Below, one piece after another: positions 27,795-36,475 of a stretch of DNA of 64,000 bases. Numbering within the stretch: position 1 is the first letter of the stretch; each line of letters begins with the position of its first letter. The DNA is taken from the NCBI GenBank assembly GCA_040753915.1, contig JBFMDN010000022.1, positions 16,870-80,869 on the forward strand, written 5' to 3'. The DNA is from JBFMDN01 sp040753915. GTDB taxonomy: Bacteria > Desulfobacterota > Desulfomonilia > Desulfomonilales > Desulfomonilaceae. A program made the translations under genes and the position numbers. The notes below the pieces were generated by a model that saw only the letters and a program-made list of their open reading frames with translations, was not told the origin of the DNA and ran no database searches.

Positions 27795-28895
27795 TCAGAG
27801 CAAACGTTCAGCTTTTGAAAGCAATTTCTCGATGTTGTCGGGTGGTTCAGACGGCTGGCCGTTTGGCCAGAATGCTTGTATGATCTCCGTGTCGAGATAG
27901 TCCTGAAAATCAATAATCATACCGTCACTGAAACGGTAGATGGCAGCACCACGATTCTGATAACGCCCACCTTGCGGAGGGATTCCAAACGTATAGAACT
28001 GTACAACACCTCTATCGCCAACTACCTCGGCCCAGTCTACTTCAAATCGAAGAGTCCCATCCATAATCTGTTGTATGCCTTTGAACAGATTCATGATAGC
28101 CTTGCGACCTACCGTTTTGCCTCCGAAACTGCTGCCGGGAAACCCCAACACACAGTGAGGATGCAGCATTCTCTCCATGAAGTCGAAATCGCTGCCGGAG
28201 AACGCATTATAGAAGGCCTTCAGGTCATCTCCTGTCACCTTCGCAGGGCGTGCTTCCCGCTCTCTCTTGAAAAGTCCGAAGGCGAAATCTTGACCATGCC
28301 CCTTGGAGCGCACCGGAATAATCCACAACATGGCCATGGGCTCGAGGTACCGGGCCCCCTCAAGCGGGCCCCAATTGCATGACTCGAACCCCAGATCTTC
28401 GGCGAGCGCACACACCGTCCTATTAGCCTCGTCATGATCGCCGCAAACATACATGACAGGGCGGTGGCCTCCGTAACCCGGGTACGAAGAGTCCTCAAGA
28501 TTCTCCCACCCCGTGGTGTTGAAAGACTTGACCACGAGTCCTCCAACCGCCCTACGTGCAATCTCCTCTGCTCCTGAAATGGTGTGCCCCACCTCTAGTT
28601 TCAAACCAGGGCCAATCGGGTTGGTGCAATCGAGTACAATCTTGCCGCCCAAGTCTCCGGCAGACTCTACGGTAGCCTTGGCCGCCTCATACGGGATAGC
28701 CAGGGTTATCAGTTCTGACTCATCAATAGCCTCAGAAATGGGTCTTGCCCGAGCCCCCGGATTTGCACTGAGGAAAGCCTTTACCGATTGTTTCTCCGGT
28801 TCACGTACCCCAAACAAGACGGAGTGTCCTTTCTTGGCCCAGCCGATACCCAGACTCCGAGCGACGTTTCCGTAACCTAAGACCGCTATTTTCAT
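27795..28895 (-). CDS. F420/NADP-type oxidoreductase fused to a SnoaL-like domain
   Basis: 366 residues. The first ~200 form a Rossmann NADP-binding reductase of the F420:NADP oxidoreductase type (KIAVLGYGNVARSLGIGWAK, VLDCTNPIGPGL, VKSFNTTGWENL). The C-terminal ~125 residues (AFYNAFSGSDFDFMERMLHP to YRFSDGMIIDFQDYLDT) form a SnoaL/NTF2-like domain, often a small-molecule isomerase or hydrolase fold. AGGAG lies eight bases upstream of the ATG at 28895. Divergent from a LysR regulator, which probably controls it. Whether it uses F420 is not determined. Confidence 0.8.
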   Translation of the reverse strand: MKIAVLGYGNVARSLGIGWAKKGHSVLFGVREPEKQSVKAFLSANPGARARPISEAIDESELITLAIPYEAAKATVESAGDLGGKIVLDCTNPIGPGLKLEVGHTISGAEEIARRAVGGLVVKSFNTTGWENLEDSSYPGYGGHRPVMYVCGDHDEANRTVCALAEDLGFESCNWGPLEGARYLEPMAMLWIIPVRSKGHGQDFAFGLFKREREARPAKVTGDDLKAFYNAFSGSDFDFMERMLHPHCVLGFPGSSFGGKTVGRKAIMNLFKGIQQIMDGTLRFEVDWAEVVGDRGVVQFYTFGIPPQGGRYQNRGAAIYRFSDGMIIDFQDYLDTEIIQAFWPNGQPSEPPDNIEKLLSKAERLL

Positions 28896-29034
28896 TGGAT
28901 TCTCCTCTCTCACTCAGCCTTTGCAGCACTAGTCATATGTGCTAGACTCTCTGGCAGGCAAGAAACCAGTCTTGCACTCGAGCCCTGTACTACAGATACG
29001 GTACGGCCAGACATTAGTCCAATCGATAGATGTC

Positions 29035-29988
29035 ATGAAGCATATCAACCCCATCAATCTGTACGCCTTCGACATGAACCTACTTGTGGCCTTTGAGGCT
29101 TTGATCAAAGAGTGCAGTGTCAGTCGAGCTGCCGAGCGGATCGGCATTGGTCAGCCAGCGATGAGCCACGCATTGTCGAGACTGCGAGATGTATTCAAAG
29201 ATGAATTGTTCATCCGCACGCCATCTGGAATGCAGCCTACGTCACGGGCTCTGGAATTGGCTGAACCCATAGCCTCCGCACTCGACCAGATTCGTTCCGC
29301 CATCTTTGAAAAGCCCTCCTTCGATCCAAAAACTGGTCGTCGCACTTTCACTGTAGGGCTGACCGACTATTTGGAGACCACACTCCTGCCCCGGCTGGTG
29401 CACACGCTTCAACGTGAGGGACCGGGAATGTCGGTGGTCGTGCGATCGATAGACAGGCGCCGAGGTTTGGAGATGCTGGATCAGGACTACATTGACCTAG
29501 GCGCGGGCGTCTTCCCAGAGGTTTCATCCCGCCACCGGGCTAAGCCACTCTTTGACGACAATTATGTATGCTTGTTTAACCCTGATCATCTCAAATTCGA
29601 TTTGCCGCTCACATTAGAGACTTACCTTGCCTTAGGCCACATCACAGTGTCACCGCAGGAGGGCGATGTGGGGCCTGTTGACCAGATTCTAGCTGAACGA
29701 GGCCTCAAGCGCCGAGTCGTGATTGCCACCCCAAGGTATATGGCAGCGTCATTCGCTCTGAAGGAAACGTCTCTCATGGCCACACTGCCGAAACGGATTG
29801 CCCTCTTGTGTAGCGACGCGTTCGATCTCAAAGCTGTTCCACCGCCGTTTGAGACAAGCGCTTTCGAGATTTCCGTGGTCTGGAATCGCAAATACGACGG
29901 CGATGCCGGCCATACTTGGTTTCGTGAATTGTTTTGCCGGACGGCAGCAGAGGCCAAGCAGACTAGTAGTACCTGGCGCAGAGGGTAG
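29035..29988 (+). CDS. LysR-family transcriptional regulator
   Basis: About 317 residues with an N-terminal winged helix-turn-helix (NLLVAFEALIKECSVSRAAE, IGQPAMSHALSRLR, LFIRTPSGMQPTSRAL) and a substrate-binding-protein-like effector domain. The start at 29035 is set by the domain; ribosome site weak. Divergently oriented from the reductase-SnoaL gene with a 139-base shared promoter region, the usual arrangement of a LysR regulator and its target. Confidence 0.85.
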   Translation: MKHINPINLYAFDMNLLVAFEALIKECSVSRAAERIGIGQPAMSHALSRLRDVFKDELFIRTPSGMQPTSRALELAEPIASALDQIRSAIFEKPSFDPKTGRRTFTVGLTDYLETTLLPRLVHTLQREGPGMSVVVRSIDRRRGLEMLDQDYIDLGAGVFPEVSSRHRAKPLFDDNYVCLFNPDHLKFDLPLTLETYLALGHITVSPQEGDVGPVDQILAERGLKRRVVIATPRYMAASFALKETSLMATLPKRIALLCSDAFDLKAVPPPFETSAFEISVVWNRKYDGDAGHTWFRELFCRTAAEAKQTSSTWRRG

Positions 29989-30034
29989 GTGCGAGAAGCC
30001 CCACTAAGAATCAGGTGTTTGTACGGTTACTCTG

Positions 30035-30511
30035 TCAACAATGGCTCATCCGACAAGTGCGTACGTCGGAGGAGCCTAATCTTCTGATCTGTCCAGAGGC
30101 GCACTGGACGGTCAACGGTTTTCCTCCAACAATCACCTTATGAGGAGACGTGTCGTGCTGCATCTCCTCTCCAGGAGCAAAGGTATACGCGCCAGCCCTC
30201 TTTTTTCGCGGTTCTCTCAGCCCCATCTCGCGCACGATGCGGGTCAGCGTGCTGTATGCTATCTCTATGCCTCGATCCTTGAGTTCCTCCTGCACTCTCA
30301 CCACGTTTCCTTCACAGCGCCGATACTCGTCGGCTATCAGTGGCTGGTGTTCTTCACAAGAGCCGGATTGATCGGGTTGCTCTTCATGCCCCCTCTTGAC
30401 CACGTCACGTACCGTGTTGCGAGAAATCCCAAACATACGACTGATTACCCGCAAGGCTGTGCCCTTTGCGTGTAATGCCACAATAGTCTTACGGATCTCC
30501 TCGGGAATCAT
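30035..30511 (-). pseudogene. truncated IS21-like integrase
   Basis: Begins MIPEEIRKTIVALHAKGTAL with two helix-turn-helix segments (RVISRMFGISRNTVRDVVKR; YSTLTRIVREMGLREPRK) and the GEEMQHDTSPHKV that introduces the catalytic core, then breaks off; the DDE catalytic domain and the partner ATPase are absent. The start ATG at 30511 overlaps the stop of the ParB-like gene (ATGA), so the two were one operon. Confidence 0.7.
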
Positions 30512-31415
30512 TGTCCGCATGCTTCGCCAATCTTCTCGTCAATCCTTGCCATGATAGACTGCGCATCCCGAAACACCCGCAAGAGCCTCGTGCGATCGAG
30601 CTCGTCCTGGCCGGGATACATCACCGTATCCACCCTTTTGAGTAAACGTCTGAGCACCCCGGTGACGATGGAGCAGTCCTTGATCCATTCGCCCTCGGGT
30701 CCCTGGTCCAATGCCCTGGCCAGCCTGTTTTCATCCGTGGATTTGTGGGCCTTGAAGAACAGGGACGGATCCCCAACCATCCGCTCCCGAGTCTGTCGAT
30801 TCGAGCTTTCGTAATGCTTGAGGAAGGCAGCGAGATCTCGTGCAGGCAGATGAGAGTGGGAAAGGTATTGGGTCAGTTTCTCCGCGTGGGAGGGTTTGGC
30901 ACGTGCCAAAGGTACCAGAACACGGGTGGCAGCCCATGTGGAGACATGCCCTTGACAGACCGCGGCCAGAACATCGTCGCTTAAGGCTTCCAGAAGAGCC
31001 AATCGTCTGGAAACCCAGCTCACGTCACGACCCATACTCCGTGCCATTTCACTTGCCGAGCATCCGAAACGATCCTTGATGTCCTGCATGATCCAGGCCT
31101 GCTCGATGGCTTCCCATTGACGTTCGCCGGCCTTCGCCAGAAGCTGGAATAGGCCTTGAGTTCCCCCTGCTCACACACGTCGGCCATCACGGTATCTCTT
31201 CCCAGCCTCTTGAGGGACAGGACTCTCAGATATCCGTCTATGAGGACAAACAGCGGCTCTTCAACGACCACCAGGACCGGATTGATCTGCCCGAACCTTT
31301 CCAGAGAGCCTGCCATCATGGCAAGCGCCTTTGGCCTGACGATACGAGTATGTGCGTATCGCGGCACCAGGCCGGCAATCTCTATCTCGATCCCATGGGG
31401 TTGATTCTGTTCCAT
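30508..31415 (-). pseudogene. ParB-like protein of a mobile element, frameshifted
   Basis: The N-terminal part (31020-31415 frame) is a ParB/Spo0J nuclease-like domain (RYAHTRIVRPKALAMMAGSL, FVLIDGYLRVLSLKRLGRDT). The C-terminal part (30508 to about 31155) carries the KorB-like helix-turn-helix (CSASEMARSMGRDVSWVSRR). The frames switch near 31150-31160: frame B continues as LLAKAGERQWEAIEQAW. ParB-like plus IS21-like integrase gene pairs occur in a distinct group of mobile elements. Here the gene is broken. Confidence 0.7.
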
Positions 31416-31456
31416 GCCCCCGGATTAGCACGAAATCTATTTTGGACACCAGAAAG

Positions 31457-31632
31457 TCGATCTTTGCAATCAGAGGACTGATTCCCCTCTGGCGCTCAAC
31501 ACCGCTGAATGATACGTATTTCTCTTCCTATCACGTCCATCTTTGCAATCAGGTCCCCACCGGAGACGACCAGATCGTAAGTCCCCGCTACCAGAGGAAT
31601 TCCTCCCCTTGACGCGTCTGTCTTTGCAATCG
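31457..31632. repeat. three direct repeats of CTTTGCAATC, ~80 bases apart
   Basis: TCGATCTTTGCAATCAG (31457-31473), CCATCTTTGCAATCAGG (31537-31553) and TGTCTTTGCAATCGG (about 31618-31632), with loosely similar pyrimidine-rich flanks. They lie just upstream of the ParB-like gene. They could be binding sites for its product or degenerate transposon-end repeats. Confidence 0.55.
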
Positions 31633-31675
31633 GCCCTGATTTTTTCCGCCGCAGGGCGTTGCGTTCCCGCTGACG

Positions 31676-31945
31676 TTACCTGTTCTTCTTGACGTAATCG
31701 GAGTGAGACTCCCGATACCGTCGGCAGTAATCCGGGTTATTGTCCCGCCATTTCCTGCGTGCTACTCGTCGATCCTCCACGTATTCGGGATCTTCGAGCA
31801 TCTTTTGCTTGTGCCACCGACGTTTTCGCTCCCTCTGACACTGGAGCCTGGAGCAGTACGACTGGCGCTTCACATGCCGATACGGCTTGAACAGTTTCCC
31901 ACAGGCCAGGCAATGACGTTCTTCCAAGGCACACCCCCAGACCAA
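31676..31945 (-). CDS. small zinc-finger protein of the mobile element
   Basis: About 89 residues with HCLACGKLFKPYRHVKRQSY followed by CSRLQC, a four-Cys zinc finger, and a basic helical tail repeating aromatic and charged residues (WRDNNPDYCRRYRESHSDY). Resembles small Cys-rich proteins found beside ParB-like/IS21-like elements. The start is uncertain (TTG at 31945). Likely DNA-binding cargo or accessory of the decayed element. Not assigned to a named family. Confidence 0.5.
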   Translation of the reverse strand: MVWGCALEERHCLACGKLFKPYRHVKRQSYCSRLQCQRERKRRWHKQKMLEDPEYVEDRRVARRKWRDNNPDYCRRYRESHSDYVKKNR

Positions 31946-31987
31946 GGCTGGTCCACAGGATGCCCCTTTCTCTATCCACCGGAAGAT

Positions 31988-32050
31988 GGGTCAATTCCGT
32001 GAGCGGTCAAAACGGAGGGTCAATCTTGTGAACACGAGGTGGGTCAATTC
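31988..32050. repeat. terminal GGGTCAAT repeats of the decayed mobile element
   Basis: GGGTCAATTC at 31988, GGTCAA at 32005, GGGTCAATC at 32017 and GGGTCAATTC at 32041, each full copy followed by GTGA or TGGTGA. Closely spaced terminal repeats of this sort are typical of the right end of IS21-like elements. The last repeat abuts the first readable codon of the sensor kinase. Confidence 0.6.
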
Positions 32051-32052
32051 TG

Positions 32053-33426
32053 GTGAGCGCCGAGGGCTATCGCACTCTCGTGGAAAACGCGCCGCTCGGA
32101 ATCTTTTTGTCTGACGAACAGGGAATAATTCGAGAAATGAATCCCGCTCTACAGCGCATGCTTTCCTGGACAGGAACAGACTCTTGCCGACAGGTAAGCT
32201 CCTGTGATTTGGGATTTTTTGGGGAAGGCAAGGCGCTAGAGAAGATTCAGAGCTGTATTCAGGAGGGCCGGAACACGATCTCTGAGTTGCAGTACTCACC
32301 CGCTACCGGGACGGTCATTCACTTTCGGCTTTTTCTGGCTCCTTTCCGGACAACTGGCGAGCGAATTACCGGAGTCCAGGGGTTGTTGGAGGATAATACC
32401 GAGAGGAAGCGAGCGGAAATCCAATTGAAGGAGGCTCACGAGCGTGCTTCGGCGGAGGCGAGAAAGCTCCGTTCTCTCATTGAGGGAATGGAAGAAGGCG
32501 TTGTATTCGCCGGTCCTGATGATGTGGTGACAGAGGTGAACAGTTGGTTCACTCGGTGGGCAGGTCTGGAGCGACATGACGTTATCGGCAGACGACTGGG
32601 AGATTGCCTTCCCCAGGAGGATCTCCGGTCGGCAATTCAAGACCTTGTGAGTGAATATCGTCTCTCGAACAGAAGAGATCCAGCAGACTTGACCCATGAG
32701 CTCAATCAACTGCATCTCTCTGTTCGTGCCCGACATATCTTCGATGGCGATCGGTACCGAGGAGTCATCCTCAATCTCATCGATGTGACCGAACTGGTAG
32801 AGGCAAAGCGACAAGCCGAGCAAGCAGACCTGAGCAAGAGCAGATTTCTCGCAAACATGAGCCATGAAATCCGAACGCCAATGAACGCCATCATCGGAAT
32901 GGCAGAGCTTGCCCAAAACACCGAGCTGACGCCAGTTCAACGGGAGTACATCCAGGCCATTGAAATCTCCGGGCATTCTCTGCTGGCAATCATCAACGAT
33001 ATTCTGGACTTCTCCAAGATAGAGGCAGGGAAGCTCGAGCTTTGCTTTCAGAGCCTCAGCCTCACCGACTGCGTGTGCAGCTCCGTGCACAGCCTTGCCG
33101 CCCAGGCTCATGCAAAAGGTAATGAAATGCTCGATATCTTTCTTGAAGAAGCTCCCCAGCTCCTGACAGATCTTCGGGATGCTGTGGGATCCAAGAACTT
33201 CGAGGGGATCAGGTCAACAGCTCACTCGCTCAAAGGAATGGTCGGTGGGCTGGGGGCTCAATCTGCCTTCAAAGCGCTTCACGAGCTTGAGCAGATTGCC
33301 ATCGCTCTGGATCTAGACCGGACGGAAACAGGCTTTCAGGTGGTTGAGAAGGAGCTGAACCGGGTTCTCGCAGCAGTGGCATCTGAGAAAGTGAGGATAC
33401 GTGGCAATGAGAGTTCTGGTAGCTGA
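32053..33426 (+). CDS. hybrid sensor kinase remnant: PAS-PAS-HisKA-Hpt without ATPase domain
   Basis: 457 residues: PAS (about 1-115), PAS (about 135-250), a HisKA dimerisation domain with the phospho-acceptor His271 in MSHEIRTPMNAIIGM, then an abrupt change near residue 356 into an Hpt domain with His391 in TAHSLKGMVGG. The HATPase and receiver domains that normally lie between HSLAAQAHAKG and the Hpt are absent, with the frame kept. Upstream, the gene abuts mobile-element ends at 32050, so the N-terminus (perhaps membrane sensor) is also lost. It cannot autophosphorylate; at most an acceptor protein. Overlaps the next gene by 20 bases. Confidence 0.75.
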   Translation: MSAEGYRTLVENAPLGIFLSDEQGIIREMNPALQRMLSWTGTDSCRQVSSCDLGFFGEGKALEKIQSCIQEGRNTISELQYSPATGTVIHFRLFLAPFRTTGERITGVQGLLEDNTERKRAEIQLKEAHERASAEARKLRSLIEGMEEGVVFAGPDDVVTEVNSWFTRWAGLERHDVIGRRLGDCLPQEDLRSAIQDLVSEYRLSNRRDPADLTHELNQLHLSVRARHIFDGDRYRGVILNLIDVTELVEAKRQAEQADLSKSRFLANMSHEIRTPMNAIIGMAELAQNTELTPVQREYIQAIEISGHSLLAIINDILDFSKIEAGKLELCFQSLSLTDCVCSSVHSLAAQAHAKGNEMLDIFLEEAPQLLTDLRDAVGSKNFEGIRSTAHSLKGMVGGLGAQSAFKALHELEQIAIALDLDRTETGFQVVEKELNRVLAAVASEKVRIRGNESSGS

Positions 33427-34336
33427 AGACAATCGTTTCTTCAGGCTATTGGTGGAAGCAAGCCTCAAGAAATGGGGACATGAGGTAGTGGGATGCGAAG
33501 ACGGAAGCCAAGCCTGGGAGCTCCTCGTGCAAGAGGATCCGCCTCGCGTTGCGCTGCTTGACTGGGAAATGCCGAAACTGGAGGGAGTGGAGATTTGTCG
33601 GAGACTCCGCGCACTCAAGAACCGTCCCTACCGCGGCGACCTCGAAACGCTACGGAGGCTGGCATTAGCAGCCGAGTGTAAGGATGACGAAACGGGTGCC
33701 CACATGGTTCGCACGGGCGCGCTGAGCGCTCTCCTTGCCGAGAAGTTAGGGCTGGGCGAGCAATTCACGAGCAACATGTTTCACGCTGCTCCCACGCACG
33801 ATCTCGGAAAGATCGGGATTCCGGACGGAATTCTGTTGAAGCGAGGCCCATTAACTCAGGTGGAGGTCGACATCATGAAGCGCCACACCCTCATCGGGGC
33901 GAAGATTCTCGACGGGTCGGCAGCCACCGTTTTCCGACTTGCTCGCACCATCGCTCTGACCCACCATGAACGATGGGACGGAAACGGCTATCCTTCAGGT
34001 CTGGCCCGCACAGAGATCCCCTTGGCCGGGAGAATTGTGGCTCTGATTGATGCATTTGACGCGATGACGTCCAACCGGCCCTACCGCCGTGCGCTCACCG
34101 TGGAACGGACGTGCAAGATCATCAGGGAGGAGAGCGCGAAGCAATTCGATCCTCATCTGGTGAATGTGTTCCTAACTCATGTGAATGTGTTTCTCGAAAT
34201 GAGAGAACGAATGAACAAGGAGTTGCCCGCGTCTGCTCATTGCCCCCCGTGCCTGTGTGACGTGCTCGACGCCAAAAGCTCCGCTCAGGGATCCTCAATG
34301 ACCGAGCCGGCGAGCTTTCTCGCTGGGGAAAAGTAG
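33407..34336 (+). CDS. HD-GYP response regulator with a shortened receiver domain
   Basis: About 309 residues. The first ~75 are the front of a receiver domain with acceptor Asp in VALLDWEMPKLEG; strands 4-5 with the conserved Thr/Ser and Lys are missing, and from RPYRGDLETLRRL the protein enters an HD-GYP cyclic-di-GMP phosphodiesterase domain (THDLGKIGIPDGIL, MKRHTLIGAKIL, HHERWDGNGYPSGL, RPYRRALT). The HD and GYP residues are intact. ATG at 33407 has GAGGAT upstream; GTG at 33401 is an alternative. Co-transcribed with the truncated kinase. Enzyme may be active but normal phospho-control is doubtful. Confidence 0.8.
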   Translation: MRVLVAEDNRFFRLLVEASLKKWGHEVVGCEDGSQAWELLVQEDPPRVALLDWEMPKLEGVEICRRLRALKNRPYRGDLETLRRLALAAECKDDETGAHMVRTGALSALLAEKLGLGEQFTSNMFHAAPTHDLGKIGIPDGILLKRGPLTQVEVDIMKRHTLIGAKILDGSAATVFRLARTIALTHHERWDGNGYPSGLARTEIPLAGRIVALIDAFDAMTSNRPYRRALTVERTCKIIREESAKQFDPHLVNVFLTHVNVFLEMRERMNKELPASAHCPPCLCDVLDAKSSAQGSSMTEPASFLAGEK

Positions 34337-34470
34337 GGGAAACGATGTTGCTTCATTGTCATGAGAAACCTCGGTCAGAATTTAAAGGACGGAGCCCTTG
34401 TGCCATAATCGCGTCAACTCGTTGGTGACAGAACGTTGTCACAAAAGCATCCTATCTTCTTGATCTCTCG

Positions 34471-34492
34471 AGAACAACGAGGTTCTTTTTTT
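34471..34492 (+). terminator. candidate rho-independent terminator after the HD-GYP gene
   Basis: AGAAC and GTTCT form a short stem around a 6-base loop, followed by a run of seven T. Weak stem but well placed. Confidence 0.4.
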
Positions 34493-34510
34493 GACCCGCG
34501 CTCTAGGCCA

Positions 34511-34882
34511 TTATTGAAGCTCATCTCTTATCTTCCGAATGGCAGCCAATAGTGGCTTCAGTTCATGGGCACAGATCCAGAAGACTTGCTCCGCGTCAAT
34601 ATCAAAATAGTGGTGGGCGATGACGTCTCTGAAGCCCATGGCCCCTTTCCAGTCGACCTCGGGACATCTCGCAAAAAGCCGACCTTCGGTGATCTTGTCG
34701 ATATGCTTCAAAGCCTCGCCGACAGCCATGAACAGCATGCAAATGCTGTCGAGGGCTTCCATGCCGGAAGATGAGGCGGTGAATTCGTCAGCGCTTTTGA
34801 ACCGTGCCGCGCGATCGGCAATTTTCTGAAGTGCGCCGTCGACTTGTGTCACGATAGAGAGCACAAGATTGTGGTCAAACAT
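34511..34882 (-). CDS. HepT-like toxin (DUF86, HEPN ribonuclease)
   Basis: 123 residues, all-helical HEPN protein with the RX4HXY catalytic motif in FRDVIAHHYFDID near the C-terminus, the RNase site of HepT toxins. Its ATG at 34882 overlaps the stop of the upstream nucleotidyltransferase gene. Such pairs form type VII toxin-antitoxin modules in which the MNT partner adds AMP to the HepT Tyr. Confidence 0.85.
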   Translation of the reverse strand: MFDHNLVLSIVTQVDGALQKIADRAARFKSADEFTASSSGMEALDSICMLFMAVGEALKHIDKITEGRLFARCPEVDWKGAMGFRDVIAHHYFDIDAEQVFWICAHELKPLLAAIRKIRDELQ

Positions 34883-35165
34883 AATGCGCCTCTTTCTCAA
34901 TTCGCTCCTTCAGGAAAGGGTTCATCTTCTCACGGACGCGCACGATGTCCACACGTCTGTGCAGCAGCTCTTCCAGAGATTCCTTGATGTGCACGAGGAC
35001 GAACGGGTTGGGCGTTTCGGTTTTGATGCAAATATCGACATCGCTGTCATCCCTTGGCTCATTTCGGGCCAGTGAGCCGAACAGGCCTATTTCAAGAATG
35101 CCGTATCGCTTGGCATAGTCTCGTTTGAATCGGCGCAATAGGGTGAGCACTTCGTCTCTGCTCAT
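34875..35165 (-). CDS. MNT-domain nucleotidyltransferase antitoxin
   Basis: 96 residues with the minimal nucleotidyltransferase signature GLFGSLARNEPRDDSDVDIC, giving GSx10DxD, and RVDIVRV with the third acidic residue. GGAGA lies upstream of the ATG at 35165. Partner and neutraliser of HepT immediately downstream, by AMPylation in characterised relatives. Confidence 0.85.
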   Translation of the reverse strand: MSRDEVLTLLRRFKRDYAKRYGILEIGLFGSLARNEPRDDSDVDICIKTETPNPFVLVHIKESLEELLHRRVDIVRVREKMNPFLKERIEKEAHYV

Positions 35166-35652
35166 GATTTGTCTCCGACCTCTTTTTGTTGGCGACCGTG
35201 ACAGACAGTCCTCCTCCTGCTGGTCCGTGTGTGCAACCATAGGATTCAGCATTGCGAGTGGCGATGCACAGATCTCTTATCGTATATATCACGTCGTTGG
35301 CGGGGGCTCCATCCGTCTGCTTCATGGCCCTGTGCTTGCTCGTCCGGCACTATGGGTTGTGGCGGCTTCATTCGGCAGCTCCATGCTCGGCGGATCGAAC
35401 CGGTCAGAAATTCTGGCAACCGCATGGCTCTGAAATTCAATGGTGCCTCCAAGGACTGACCCCCGCGCGGCAAAAGGGTCAGAAGATCACGTAAGGACAA
35501 GTGAAACTGGCCCGGCACGTCTGCATTCGCTTATCGAAGGATCTTTGCCGCTGCTGGTGCCCATACCTCAGTCCGCAACAAGTCAAGATCGGGGAATTGC
35601 TCCCGTGGCGAGGAGAAGCTTTTTCGAACATGACGGCCTCACTGCAATGGCG
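35166..35652. other. intergenic region without recognisable gene
   Basis: Nearly 490 bases between the toxin-antitoxin genes and the FeoA fusion. Short frames exist, one hydrophobic on the plus strand from 35252, but none shows a family motif or a good ribosome site. Confidence 0.45.
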
Positions 35653-36168
35653 TCAACAAGCCGGTCCGTCACTCGGTTCCACTGCCACAACAATCCGTTC
35701 CGCTATCCCGTTCCCGATGGCCAGCCGCGTGTCGCCTGCTGCAACAAGAAGACCGCTCCCGCCCACGCCAGTCTTCAAGACTGTCACCTCACTCCCCACG
35801 TTGAATCCCATGCTGACGAGCTTAGCCTGGAATTCGCGCCCTCCCGTAAGCGCCAGCACTCTGCCTTTTCTCCCCGGTTCCACACTGACGAGGGAACGGG
35901 CCGAGACCTCGCCTGGGGAAAGGCAGTCTTTCGGTTTAGCGCCCGGGACGGGTAAGGGCAGACCATGCGCGGCAGAATCGGTCGGAGGCTCATGAGACCC
36001 ACTCGACGGCAACAATCCGCGTCGACAGCACATGTCGTTCCGGGCAGAGCACGCTCTGCCGCTCTGACATTGTTCTTCATGATCTCCCGCGTCCTTGCCG
36101 GAGCGAGTCCTCAGGACAAATAGCAGCATGAACAAAGACACTCCAATGACAACGGATATTTCCCACAT
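35653..36168 (-). CDS. FeoA domain fused to a FeoB-associated Cys-rich membrane segment
   Basis: 171 residues. An N-terminal membrane helix (ISVVIGVSLFMLLFVLRT) and a Cys-rich patch (CQSGRACSARNDMCCRRG) resemble the small FeoB-associated Cys-rich proteins. Residues about 95-165 form a FeoA SH3-like domain (GRKGRVLALTGGREFQAKLV, SMGFNVGSEVTVLKTG, AIGNGIAERIVV). FeoA supports the FeoB ferrous transporter, yet no feoB is present here. A DtxR-like regulator lies next upstream on the same strand. Ribosome site weak. Confidence 0.7.
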   Translation of the reverse strand: MWEISVVIGVSLFMLLFVLRTRSGKDAGDHEEQCQSGRACSARNDMCCRRGLLPSSGSHEPPTDSAAHGLPLPVPGAKPKDCLSPGEVSARSLVSVEPGRKGRVLALTGGREFQAKLVSMGFNVGSEVTVLKTGVGGSGLLVAAGDTRLAIGNGIAERIVVAVEPSDGPAC

Positions 36169-36390
36169 GACGTTCTCTTTCGTTAGGGTGGTCCACAGGT
36201 TCGGAAAGGTCTCCCACAGAGAAACCGGGGATATGACGGAGCGGCCGCGGATCTACACTGCCACGCATCGAATACCCCTGTCAGTCATGGCAGTTGAATG
36301 TCAATGACGCTGCGATCGACATGTGATCGGGAAAGATCTCCAGATTTACGAACAGCGCATGCGCAGCTCCTGACTTATGGCCACCACGAC

Positions 36391-36475
36391 AGTGGAGCGC
36401 AGTAGGTGCTTTCACGTGCTCGTCTATGACCCAGTTTGCGAATTGAATTCAGACCGGTTCGTACTGCGCTCCACT
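36391..36475. repeat. 85-bp hairpin element (MITE-like), copy 1
   Basis: AGTGGAGCGCAGTA at 36391-36404 pairs perfectly with 36462-36475. The arms and parts of the interior (TTTCAC, AATTG, AGACC) recur at 55630-55718. It overlaps the last 17 or so codons of the DtxR-like gene. Confidence 0.65.
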
